This document shows positions 27,840 to 36,191 of a stretch of DNA of 59,647 nucleotides, in pieces. Numbering within the stretch: position 1 is the first letter of the stretch; every line of letters starts with the position of its first letter. A program made the position numbers and the translations under genes. Where the stretch lies: positions 1-59,647 of the forward strand of contig JALOKU010000034.1 in NCBI GenBank assembly GCA_025456345.1, read 5' to 3'. The notes beneath the pieces were generated by a model that was not told the origin of the DNA, searched no databases, and saw only the letters and a program-made list of their open reading frames with translations. This DNA comes from Vicinamibacterales bacterium (GTDB lineage: Bacteria > Acidobacteriota > Vicinamibacteria > Vicinamibacterales > JAKQTR01).

Positions 27840-27950
27840 TCCATAAGCGGGCTGAATCCTCGAAACGAGCACTATCGCGTCGACATCTTCCAGCGGGGCA
27901 TCGAGAAGGCCATGGGCTGTCTGGGCGAGCTGGCGCAGCTGCCGCGCTGA
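27840..27950 (+). pseudogene. Orphan C-terminal gene fragment
   Basis: Between two stops the plus strand reads a clearly protein-like end, with NEHYRVDIFQRGIEKAMG followed by CLGELAQLPR and TGA. No start codon or ribosome site precedes it, so it looks like the tail of a gene whose front has been lost. The family was not recognised. Confidence 0.4.
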
Positions 27951-27960
27951 GAAAGAGGGC

Positions 27961-28284
27961 ATGCCCATGGGTACTCCATTCGATCACGAACTCGAAGACC
28001 GCTTCCTGCGCTACGTCAAGATCGACACGACGGCGGACCCGGCCTCGCCCAGCACGCAGAGCCACCTCGGCCTGCTCAACCTGCGGATGGATGAGCTCAA
28101 GGAGATCGGTGCGCAGGGCGTGACGCTGACCGGGTATGGCGCGGTCCTGGCATCGATCCCGGCGACCGTGCAGGTTGCGGCGCCGACGGTCGCTCTGCTC
28201 GCGCACGTCGACACGGCCCCCCAGGTCCCCGGCAAAGACGTGAAGCCGATCGTCCTTGGGCCGGGGTATCCGGTCCGGCTCTGA
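27961..28284 (+). pseudogene. Truncated peptidase T-like (M20) N-terminus
   Basis: The 107-residue frame has a good start and reads the front of a tripeptide aminopeptidase: LEDRFLRYVKIDTTADP, the TQSHLGLLNLRMDELKEIG helix, and the metal-site opening LLAHVDTAPQVPGKDVKP. It then stops at residue 107 with unrelated sequence (LGPGYPVRL), whereas peptidase T has about 400 residues. All but the first zinc ligand are missing, so it cannot be an active enzyme. It lies directly behind another gene fragment, which suggests a deletion scar. Confidence 0.75.
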
Positions 28285-28332
28285 CCGGCTGACATCGCTG
28301 ACGATCGGTCGTTCCACAGCCAAGAGGAGCGT

Positions 28333-30000
28333 ATGGCCGCACACACCGCCGCACCGGCCGCCGTAGAAGCCGCATCGAAGACGTCCTGGGTGCCGCTGGC
28401 GATCATCGTGCTTGCCCAGCTGCAGATGGGCATCAACATCAACGCGCTGCCGGTCTCCCTCGGCCCCATCGTCGAGGATCTGAACGCGCCGGCGACCGCG
28501 ATCTCGACGGCCTTGGTGCTGTACTCGCTCTACGTGGCCGCCTTCGTCATGCTGGGCGCCAAGATCGGCAAGATGTTCGGCGAACGCCTGGTTTTCCAGG
28601 TGAGCGCCGTCGGGCACGGCGCGGCCATGGCGCTGATGGCCGTCAGCAGGGACGCCGACATGATGAACATCGCCCAGGCCCTGGCCGGCATTGCGGCGGC
28701 CTTGTTGGTGCCGACGCTTGTGGTGCTGGTCGCGGCCAACTACCGGCAGCGGCAGCAGGAGCAAGCCTTCGGCATCCTGGCCAGCATCCCCGCGGTCGCC
28801 AGCGGCGTCACCTTCATCGTGGCCGGCTACATTGCGACCGCCCTGAACTGGCGCCTCTCGTTCGGACTGGTCTTCATCATCTCACTGGTCGTCCTCTTTC
28901 TCAGCTTTCGCATGAAGCCTGTGCCGCGACACAAGGGCATCAGCATCGATTTCGTCGGCGTGGTGCTTTCGGCGCTGGCGATTGCGATTCTGCTCCTCGG
29001 GTTCAACAATCTGAATGCCTGGGGACTCGTGATCGCAAAGCCGGCGGCGCCGTTCTCGGTGCTGGGATTGTCTCCCGTACCCTTCATGCTGTTGGTCGGC
29101 GTCGTCCTGGTGCAGGCGTTTTTCACCTTGTCGGAGCGCCGCGTGACGCTTCAGAAGACGCCGCTGCTGGCCTTGGAAGTGCTGGACACACCAGAGGAGC
29201 GCAACGCGGTCTATGCCTTTCTCGTGGCGGGCGGGCTTGGCTCGGCGATCAGTTTCCTGATCCCGCTCTACATCCAGATTGTCCAGGGCCGCACCCCGTT
29301 CTTCACGTCGATCGCCATCGTGCCGTACGCGATTACGGTTGCGGCGGCGGCGATCCTGTCGGTGCGGCTCTACGACCGGCTGACCCCGCGCCGCCTGGCC
29401 CTCGTGTCGTTTGCGCTGGTCGGCGCCGGCATGTTCCTGCTGGCGTTCACGGTCGGCGCCGAGTGGAGCACGCTGACCGTCATCTTCGGGTTGATCCTGG
29501 TCGGCCTTGGCGAAGGCACCACGCTGACGCTGCTCTTCAACGTGCTGGTTGCCGCCTCGCCCAAGGAACTGGCGGGCGATGTGGGCGCGCTGCGCGGCGT
29601 GGTCAACAATGTGTCATCGGCGCTCGGCGCGGCCTTTGCCGGCGTCGTGGCGGTCGGCCTGCTCGCCCTGCTCATCACGACCGCCTTTGCGCGGTCGAAC
29701 CTGCCCGCGTCGCTCGAGCGGGAGATCAATTTCGACCAGATCGACTTCGTCAGCAACGACCAGCTGAAAGGGGTGCTCAGCCGGACGTCGGTCGCGCCGG
29801 AGCAGGTGGACGAAGCCGTGGCCATCAACGCCGAAGCCCGCCTGCGGGCGCTGCGGGCGACCTTCCTCCTGCTGGCGGCACTGTCGCTGCTGGCCCTGAT
29901 CCCGTCGACCAGGCTGCCAGACTTCAAGCCGGGTGAACGTTCTGCCGAAGACCTCGTCGCCGAGCGGAAGCCTGAACCGGCCAGGGCAGCAACGCGATAG
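28333..30000 (+). CDS. MFS transporter, DHA2-like (14 helices)
   Basis: The 555-residue protein has about 14 membrane helices. The first half has the MFS loop motif (GAKIGKMFGERLVFQ) and VLVAANYRQRQQEQAFGI, the second half a matching loop (SVRLYDRLTPRRLALVS). It is longer than a usual 12-helix carrier and carries a soluble insert of about 65 residues (LEREINFDQIDFVSNDQLKG, VAPEQVDEAVAINAEARLRAL) before the last helix, as in many DHA2 drug/proton antiporters. AAGAGGAG precedes the ATG. Substrate unknown. Its GC content looks lower than that of flanking genes, which would fit acquisition by transfer. Confidence 0.85.
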   Translation: MAAHTAAPAAVEAASKTSWVPLAIIVLAQLQMGININALPVSLGPIVEDLNAPATAISTALVLYSLYVAAFVMLGAKIGKMFGERLVFQVSAVGHGAAMALMAVSRDADMMNIAQALAGIAAALLVPTLVVLVAANYRQRQQEQAFGILASIPAVASGVTFIVAGYIATALNWRLSFGLVFIISLVVLFLSFRMKPVPRHKGISIDFVGVVLSALAIAILLLGFNNLNAWGLVIAKPAAPFSVLGLSPVPFMLLVGVVLVQAFFTLSERRVTLQKTPLLALEVLDTPEERNAVYAFLVAGGLGSAISFLIPLYIQIVQGRTPFFTSIAIVPYAITVAAAAILSVRLYDRLTPRRLALVSFALVGAGMFLLAFTVGAEWSTLTVIFGLILVGLGEGTTLTLLFNVLVAASPKELAGDVGALRGVVNNVSSALGAAFAGVVAVGLLALLITTAFARSNLPASLEREINFDQIDFVSNDQLKGVLSRTSVAPEQVDEAVAINAEARLRALRATFLLLAALSLLALIPSTRLPDFKPGERSAEDLVAERKPEPARAATR

Positions 30001-30089
30001 AGGCGACAAAGAGTCAGGCTATTGCCAACCCAGGAGTAGGCGGCGCCGTTGGATTCGCGCTTCCCGGCCGATCGAGGAGAGACAGAGAA

Positions 30090-31457
30090 ATGACCGGACC
30101 GCAGCCTTCCGACGGCACCCCCAGCGCAGGTTCGATCGGCATCTTCGCTGCGGGCGGGGCGGTCGGCGGCCTGGCGGGTGCGGCCGCGGCGGTGATCGTC
30201 ACCCTGGTCATCAAGGAGACCCTCGGGGCGCTGGCCGCGCAGGACACCTGGGTGCTGATCGTGATGCCGCTAATGGGCCTGGTGCTCTCGGTGACGATCC
30301 TGCAGGGCTACCGCGGCGGCCAGGCGCTGCAGACCCTCGCGCCGAACGTCGAACTCGCGGTGCCCCAGGGACGGCGGGGCCTCCTGCACTGGCGTCCCTC
30401 GCCGCGGGACGTCATCCGCGCAGACCTCACCGCCGACATCGTGGCGACCGCCGGCGCCGAGGAGCGCTTCCCGTGGCATCTCGCCCCGCCCCGGATCGCG
30501 GCGATCATCGCCACGGTGGGTCTGGGCGCGCCGATGGGAACCGAATCCCCGGCTGCCCACATCGGCGTCGCGGCAGGAGCCTGGCTCGGCACCCGCGGGC
30601 GCCTCCTGCAGCGGCTGGCCCGGCCGGCGGCCCTGGGCGGAGGCGCGGCCTCGGTGGCCGCACTCATCGGGAACCCGCTCGTCGGCGCGACCTTCGTGCT
30701 CGAGCTCGGCCGCCGGCGGAGGGTGCCCCTGAGCGCGCCGCGGCTCGCGGCCGCGCTGGCGGGCGCGCTGGTCGGCTGGGGCATCAACCGCGCGTTCGAC
30801 TTGAGCCTGATCAGGCTGAACGTGCCGGACATCGCGCCGGACGGTTTCCTGAAGGCGATCGGGGCGGCCCTGCTGGTCGGAGCGGTCACGGGCGCGATCA
30901 CGTCGCTGACCGGTTCTGCGATCTATCGTGCGCGCGGGTGGCAGCGCCCGCCCGTGTTCAAGCTCGCGGTTGGAGGTCTCGTCGTCGTGGGGGCCGGGCT
31001 CCTCACCGCCGCGATCGCGACGCCGGCGGCGGCCTTCGGCCCGGGAGCGAACGCCGCCGCCTGGGCCGAGTCGCCCGGGATTGGAGCGCTCACCCTCCTC
31101 GCGGCGGCGCTGCTTCGGGCGGCCGCAACGACGGCCGCAGTCGCGGCCGGCGGGTGCGGGGGGCTCTTCGTGCCGTTCCTCGCGATCGGAGACATCGCTG
31201 GCCGGGCCTTCGCGCCGGCTGTCGGCGTCCCGAGCGACCTCGCGGGCGCCGCGGGCGCGGCCGGCGGCATCGCCGGCGGCTACCGGCTCCCGGCCACGGC
31301 TCTCGCGCTCGTTGTCGGCCTGGGCGGTCCGGAGACCGCCACGCTCACCTGCCTCGCCACCGTCCTCATCGCGACCGTCGCAGGAGTCGGAGCCGGCCTC
31401 GCCCTCGACTGGATCGAGGCTCTCCGGGGCGCGGCGACGGCAAGAAAGGCGTCGTGA
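30090..31457 (+). CDS. ClC-family chloride channel/antiporter-like protein
   Basis: The 455-residue membrane protein has the ClC architecture, with the gating-glutamate motif present in altered form as GAPMGTESPAAHIG (Glu152; the classic form is GREGP) and the later chloride-site region GGCGGLFVPFLAIGDIAG. The third signature region reads GYRLPATALALVVG. It is near normal ClC length and has no CBS domains. GAGGAGAG precedes the ATG. Keeping the glutamate favours an H+/Cl- exchange mechanism, but the changed neighbours make the transported ion uncertain. Confidence 0.8.
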   Translation: MTGPQPSDGTPSAGSIGIFAAGGAVGGLAGAAAAVIVTLVIKETLGALAAQDTWVLIVMPLMGLVLSVTILQGYRGGQALQTLAPNVELAVPQGRRGLLHWRPSPRDVIRADLTADIVATAGAEERFPWHLAPPRIAAIIATVGLGAPMGTESPAAHIGVAAGAWLGTRGRLLQRLARPAALGGGAASVAALIGNPLVGATFVLELGRRRRVPLSAPRLAAALAGALVGWGINRAFDLSLIRLNVPDIAPDGFLKAIGAALLVGAVTGAITSLTGSAIYRARGWQRPPVFKLAVGGLVVVGAGLLTAAIATPAAAFGPGANAAAWAESPGIGALTLLAAALLRAAATTAAVAAGGCGGLFVPFLAIGDIAGRAFAPAVGVPSDLAGAAGAAGGIAGGYRLPATALALVVGLGGPETATLTCLATVLIATVAGVGAGLALDWIEALRGAATARKAS

Positions 31458-31499
31458 AGACAGGTGTCGCCACTGCTCCGGGGATGGGGTCAGGGGCAA

Positions 31500-31560
31500 G
31501 GCTTGCCGCGCCGAAGCCGCAGGAGGCCCAGACGCGCACCGCGGCGACGGCGGGGGCAAG
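31500..31560 (-). repeat. 61-bp dispersed repeat, copy B
   Basis: Inverted counterpart of 20052-20112, 56 of 61 positions identical. It fills most of the spacer between the ClC gene and the glucosaminidase lipoprotein. On its right side the sequence reads a single heptamer-like CCCTTGC (minus strand) where copy A has three CCCTAGC. Confidence 0.8.
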
Positions 31561-31600
31561 GGACTGTCGTGGCGTCGTGCGGTAACATCGCTGGACTTCG

Positions 31601-32257
31601 ATGTCCAGTGTCGCGGTCCGCCGCTTTACGGTCGCCGTTCTCGCTGCCGCCCTCGCGGCCGCCGCCGCGGCGTGCGGACCGAATCGGAGCCCGGCCAGCC
31701 CGACGCCGCAGCCGGCGCCGGTGCCGATCATGGGGCCGTCGATACTGAACGCGGGCCAGTTGGTGGCGTGGTTCAACGGCCGGCAGCCGCGGCCCTCTGG
31801 CGACTACGCCGCCACCGTTCCCGTCGCGACGCTGGCGCAGTACTTCATCGAAGAAGGGGCGGCAGAGGGCGTCGCGGGCGACGTCGCCTTTGCCCAGAGC
31901 ATCCACGAGACCGGCTGGTTCCGGTTCGGCGGAGTGGTGCCGCCGTCGGCCAACAACTTCGCCGGCATCGGGGCGACCGACACGGACCCGAAGCCTGCGG
32001 TGTTTCCGGACGCCCGCACCGGGGCCCGCGCGCAAATCCAGCACCTGCGGGCCTACGCGGATGCCGGCGCTTACGCGTGCGCGGTGCCGCCGCTCCGCAA
32101 CCCGTGCGTCGATCCGCGGTTCTCGCTGGTGGTGCCGAAAGGCAAAGCGACGACGTGGAACCAGATGGGGAACGGGAACTGGGCGACCGACCCTGCGTAC
32201 GCAACGGCGATCCTGACGCTCTACGCGGAGGCGAAGACGTTCAACGGCGTGCGGTAG
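31601..32257 (+). CDS. Glucosaminidase-like lipoprotein (GH73-type)
   Basis: The 218-residue protein has a signal peptide ending in a lipobox (AAAAAC). After a Pro-rich linker comes a lysozyme-like fold of the mannosyl-glycoprotein endo-beta-N-acetylglucosaminidase/GH73 type: VATLAQYFIEEGAAEGVAGD, catalytic Glu103 in AQSIHETGWF, NNFAGIGATD and ARAQIQHLRAYAD. It should cut the glycan strands of peptidoglycan from the outer or inner membrane surface. No ribosome site is visible, and the start codon lies in a small hairpin (CTGGAC 31591-31596 with GTCCAG 31603-31608). Confidence 0.78.
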   Translation: MSSVAVRRFTVAVLAAALAAAAAACGPNRSPASPTPQPAPVPIMGPSILNAGQLVAWFNGRQPRPSGDYAATVPVATLAQYFIEEGAAEGVAGDVAFAQSIHETGWFRFGGVVPPSANNFAGIGATDTDPKPAVFPDARTGARAQIQHLRAYADAGAYACAVPPLRNPCVDPRFSLVVPKGKATTWNQMGNGNWATDPAYATAILTLYAEAKTFNGVR

Positions 32258-32398
32258 CGGCGTCCGGGCCGTCCGGGTTCGCTGGCCATCGTCGAGGGGG
32301 CGGTCCGATCACGGGGGTTCAGTTCACCTGCCGAGCGGAAGGCGAGCAGGGACCCCCAGCGTTCTCGTGGTCGAACCAGGAGTTATATTGACGGTCCG

Positions 32399-33610
32399 AT
32401 GAAACTTCCCGACCCCGACCCATCAGCAACAACGGCAGCACCACGTTCATGGCCGGGTTCGCGGGGGGCTGTTCCGCTGGTGCTCCTGCTTGCCTGGTTC
32501 TTCGCGATCAGCTGGCTGCCCGACCCTCGGCCGCTCTCGGCTCCGGAATGGTCGGTCAGAGCCATGCAGGCCTCGATCGGGCTGTCGGAACCGGCCGCCC
32601 GCGCGGTCAGCACGATCGTCTTGCGCGGAATCGGCTTCGCGCTGCTTGGCGTGCTGCTGTCGCTGCTGGTACGGCGCCGGCCGCTGCGATGGGCTGCGCC
32701 AGCGGTGCTGCTCGCTTCCCCCCTGCTGGCTGTCGCGAGCCAATGGATCAACTTCGGCTACTTCCCGATCCAGGGGCAGGTCCAGCTGAGCGTGGCGACC
32801 GCGGTCATCGGGGCATTGATGGGACTGGCGCTGCGCCGGCGCGCGCTTGCGCTGGGCGCGCTGGCCGTCTTCGCGATGGGGATCTTCGTCTGGGGATCGT
32901 CGAGCAACGTCTGCGATGATCTCGATGCCGCCGCCCGGTTCACCGGGCATCATGTGCTGGCGTCTGCCGGGGATGTTCCGGCTGGAGACGGCGGGTTCGA
33001 CACGTTGCTGCGCGCGGCGTTCGCCTTCGCCGAGGACAATTCACACGGGACCGATGCGATCTTCCCCAACACGGCGGCGGTCCTGGCCCTGAGCGTCATC
33101 CTCGGTGAAGAGCGGGTGGCTGATGTCGCCCGCCGCCCGATCGACCTTGGACGGATCGAGGAGATTCGCGGACTGCGGAATCGCATCACCATGCGGGGCC
33201 GGAACGATCTGGCCCGGCATTTCTGGGTCAGCGCCGGATTGGCGATCGTCACCGACGAGGGCCGCGCGATGACGATCGGGATCGGCAAGGAGTTGATGGA
33301 CTCCACCCCCGGCGGGTCCGGCTTTTCGTTCGTCGACATGATGGCCAACCGCGCAGGCATCATGTTCGCCCGTGCCGCCACCGGCACTGCGACGGCGGCT
33401 CGCGGAATGCAGGTGCGCATCAGCCGGGGCATGGTCAGCGATGACCTGCTGCCGGATGTCGAGGGACTGCCGGAGGGCATTGCTGACGAGCGATTCCGAA
33501 CGGAATTCGGCGGCCTGAGGGGAGCAGGCACGCGGCGCGTCAACGACGAGATCACTCGTCGCCTCGCAGCGTCCCGGGGGCTGCGCTTGACCTCGGATGT
33601 CCTCGACTGA
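32399..33610 (+). CDS. Unknown membrane protein with conserved C-terminal domain
   Basis: The 403-residue protein has about four membrane helices in residues 25-165 and a soluble C-terminal part of about 235 residues. The most motif-like stretch is RNDLARHFWVSAGLAIVTDE followed by KELMDSTPGGSGFSFVDMMA and NRAGIMFA, with a His, acidic residues and Gly-Ser-Gly that look like a conserved site; I do not recognise the family. A TATATT box at 32384-32389 stands only 9 bases before the ATG, so the mRNA may be almost leaderless. Function unknown. Confidence 0.6.
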   Translation: MKLPDPDPSATTAAPRSWPGSRGAVPLVLLLAWFFAISWLPDPRPLSAPEWSVRAMQASIGLSEPAARAVSTIVLRGIGFALLGVLLSLLVRRRPLRWAAPAVLLASPLLAVASQWINFGYFPIQGQVQLSVATAVIGALMGLALRRRALALGALAVFAMGIFVWGSSSNVCDDLDAAARFTGHHVLASAGDVPAGDGGFDTLLRAAFAFAEDNSHGTDAIFPNTAAVLALSVILGEERVADVARRPIDLGRIEEIRGLRNRITMRGRNDLARHFWVSAGLAIVTDEGRAMTIGIGKELMDSTPGGSGFSFVDMMANRAGIMFARAATGTATAARGMQVRISRGMVSDDLLPDVEGLPEGIADERFRTEFGGLRGAGTRRVNDEITRRLAASRGLRLTSDVLD

Positions 33611-33616
33611 ACGGCG

Positions 33617-34118
33617 TCAGCGCAGTTCGTACCATACGCTTCGACCGCTGACGTGCCGGTTCACGCTGCCGCGCGCGACCATCGAACGGAAGTGCTGCTT
33701 GAGCGTGTTGCGACTGGCGCCGGTGAGCCTTATTGCCTCGCCCATGGTGACGCGACCGTGCTCGCGCGTGAATTCGAGAATCTGGAGTGAGAGTCCGGGC
33801 ATGGCTCCCAGCACCAGCTTCTCTCGCTCGACCTTACTTCTCGAGCCGGCGAGCCTGCTCGGCCAGCGATCGCAGGAAATACTCCAGCCAGGGCTGCCGG
33901 TTGGCTGCAACGGTCCGGATGGTTTCCTGAGTCTGGCGCAGGGCCAGGGAGTAGGCTTCCTTGCTCTGTTCGATCACGCTCTCCAACGAGCTGTACGGCA
34001 TACAATCGCAACCCGCCCGCAGGAGCAGCAGCGTCGTCAGGACGGATGCAGTTGCGCCACTTCCGGGTCGTAGATCTCGCTGCCCTTGATGCGGGTGGAG
34101 GAACCGATGCTCTCGATT
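33617..34118 (-). pseudogene. Fic-family protein pseudogene, catalytic core deleted
   Basis: Three pieces of one Fic protein are readable in order on the minus strand. First, from about 34118, an N-terminal remnant (RRVATIESIGSSTRIKGSE, IYDPEVAQL). It is joined directly to the sequence that normally follows the active site (SVLTTLLLLRAGCDCMPYSS, LESVIEQSKEAY), so the HPFxxGNGR region is gone and the frame is shifted. That frame ends at 33834 (ARRLEK, stop); one base away the protein continues (KVEREKLVLG) to a winged-helix C-terminus (RLTGASRNTLKQHF, GRSVWYELR). An AMPylation-type enzyme is therefore not made. Confidence 0.8.
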
Positions 34119-34287
34119 GTAGCCACGCGCCGCTACGCCCATTTACACCCATCAACGAAACCCATCCATCAAGGTGGCCATTCACACCGAATCAAACGGT
34201 CAGTGGTCCCGAGGTGGACCTCGAACGGGGCGGTGACGGTGGAAATGCCGAATCGCGGTAGTATGGGCGGCGCGGGAGGTGATGTCG

Positions 34288-35151
34288 ATGAATCGCATGG
34301 TGACCCTTCTCGGCGTCCTCCCGCTGCTCGCCGCCGTGCTATTCGCGCAGGACTTGCCCCACGCAACCGTGGCGCATGGCGGCTTCGCCTTTCCGGACGC
34401 GGACGGGACCAGACTCATGGCGCTCAGCGCACCGGATCGGCCGCTCGGGCTGCAGCCTGAGGATCGGGACTTCCTCGCCGCGACCGCCGCGATGAACACG
34501 GCATTCTGCGCCGGTGGAGCGACGCATCCCGTCGAGTTCGCCGGTCATCAGGCTTCAGATGGCAAGGGCAGCTTCCGCCAGACCACGCGGCAGTTTCCGC
34601 ATCTCGATGGGTTTGTGTTTCGGCTGAAGAGTCACGATAGGCTGCAGGAAAACGAGACGTGTTTCGTGGCGGCCGATGTCTTCACCCGTTCCGTCATCCG
34701 CCTCGCCCTGGACCAGCCGGATCGGGCAGTCCAATGCGCCCCCGGGGCCGCGGAGCGCATCGCAGCCGTGCGCGGACGCGGGGTCACGCACTGCTGGACA
34801 CGCGCCAGAGAGGCGGCACCGGGAGGAGTGTCCGTGCTGCTCGCCGAGTTCGTCCGACAGGGCACGTCCGCACTGGCGAGCCTCGTCGTCGTGGACGGCG
34901 ACCGGCTCACCTTCTCGGACATGCCGGGCAACTACACCAGGGAAGGTGGACTGTCGGTCTGGAGGATCGAAGACGAGGGCACCTTCGATCCGCACCACTT
35001 CAGAGTGGTCTTGCTGGCCAGGCGGGGCGCCGCGCTGGTGCTCGCCACCAGTTGGGCTGGCGCCGAAGGCACGGTACTCGGCCTGTCTCAGTCAGATGGC
35101 GACCTGTTTCGCCCGATCATCCTCGACAGCTGGTACCAGGCTCCGATGTGA
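34288..35151 (+). CDS. Secreted protein of unknown function
   Basis: Of several close starts, the ATG at 34288 is best spaced behind GGGAGGT. The 287-residue product has a signal peptide (to VLFAQDL) and a mature domain with no recognised family. It contains four cysteines (in AFCAGG, ENETCFV, VQCAPG, THCWTR) that could form two disulfides in the periplasm. The C-terminal part is strand-rich (ASLVVVDGDRLTFSDMPGNY). It stands alone, next to the Fic pseudogene and a methyltransferase. Confidence 0.6.
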   Translation: MNRMVTLLGVLPLLAAVLFAQDLPHATVAHGGFAFPDADGTRLMALSAPDRPLGLQPEDRDFLAATAAMNTAFCAGGATHPVEFAGHQASDGKGSFRQTTRQFPHLDGFVFRLKSHDRLQENETCFVAADVFTRSVIRLALDQPDRAVQCAPGAAERIAAVRGRGVTHCWTRAREAAPGGVSVLLAEFVRQGTSALASLVVVDGDRLTFSDMPGNYTREGGLSVWRIEDEGTFDPHHFRVVLLARRGAALVLATSWAGAEGTVLGLSQSDGDLFRPIILDSWYQAPM

Positions 35152-35267
35152 TGTGACTGCCGGCCGTCCAGCAGCCGTCAGTTCAGCCACGGGTGATGCT
35201 CGACGTACCAGGTGTTCATCTACCCGTTAGAATGGCAATCAGCACCATCGTCAGGCCGGATGTCACC

Positions 35268-36053
35268 ATGACCACTGACCCGACGGACTGCTCGTTCGGG
35301 GCACAGCCACGGCTCTATCGCGACTTGGCGGACTGGTATCCCCTGCTGACGCCGGTGGCCGACTATGCCGAGGAAGCCGCCTTCGACCGCCATCTCTTCG
35401 AAGCGCACTGCCGGCGGCCGCCCCGGACACTCCTCGACCTCGGCAGCGGCGGCGGCCACAACGCCGCGTACCTCAAGGCGACGCTCGCCTGCACGCTCGT
35501 CGACCTCGCTCCTGCCATGCTCGAACTGGGCCGCCGCCTCAATCCGGAGTGCGAGCACGTCCTGGGGGACATGCGCTCGGTCCGGCTCGGCCGCGTATTC
35601 GACTGCGTCCTGGCGCACGACGCGATCAGCTACATGGCGTCACGCGCCGACCTCCAGTCCGCCATCGCTACGGCATTCGAGCACACCGCTCCGGGCGGGG
35701 TCGCCATGCTCCAGCCGGATTTCGTCTCCGAGACCTTCACTCCGGGCAGCGAGACCGGCGGGAGCGATGGGGACAGCCGCGCCATGCGCTACATCGAGTG
35801 GCGCTGGAAGCGGGCTCCCGGCGACGGCGTCTACCTCACCGACATGGCGTACCTGCTTCGTGACGGGAGCGGCGCCGTCGAGGTCTTTCACGACCGCCAC
35901 GTGATGGGGCTGTTCCCCAGGGCCGACTGGCTGGATCTCATCGCGGCCGCCGGCTTCGAGCCGCTGGCGGTTCCCTTCGAGCACAGCTCATACAGCGACA
36001 CCGGGCACGAGGTGTTTCTCGGCCTGCGTCCGGCCCCTGGCGAGCGGACCTGA
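35268..36053 (+). CDS. Class I SAM-dependent methyltransferase
   Basis: The likely start is the ATG at 35268 (MTTDPTDCSFG), giving 261 residues; ATGs 36 and 75 bases upstream are in frame but less likely. The SAM-binding motif I is LLDLGSGGGHNAAYL, followed by an acidic motif II (TLVDLAPAMLELGRR), then HVLGDMRSVRLGRVFDCVLAHDA and the post-I blocks. The opening YRDLADWYPLLTPVADYAEE is typical of small-molecule methyltransferases. Substrate unknown. Confidence 0.8.
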   Translation: MTTDPTDCSFGAQPRLYRDLADWYPLLTPVADYAEEAAFDRHLFEAHCRRPPRTLLDLGSGGGHNAAYLKATLACTLVDLAPAMLELGRRLNPECEHVLGDMRSVRLGRVFDCVLAHDAISYMASRADLQSAIATAFEHTAPGGVAMLQPDFVSETFTPGSETGGSDGDSRAMRYIEWRWKRAPGDGVYLTDMAYLLRDGSGAVEVFHDRHVMGLFPRADWLDLIAAAGFEPLAVPFEHSSYSDTGHEVFLGLRPAPGERT

Positions 36054-36191
36054 GCGCGAACGGCGAGGCGTCGTACCCACCCGGGGGGCGGCTTAGTCCG
36101 TTGACCCTCGTCCGTCTATCGACCTTCCGGGAAGCGGCCCTTCGATTGCGCTGAAGCGGTCGTTGGACCATACCTCAGCGGCGACGCCGCC

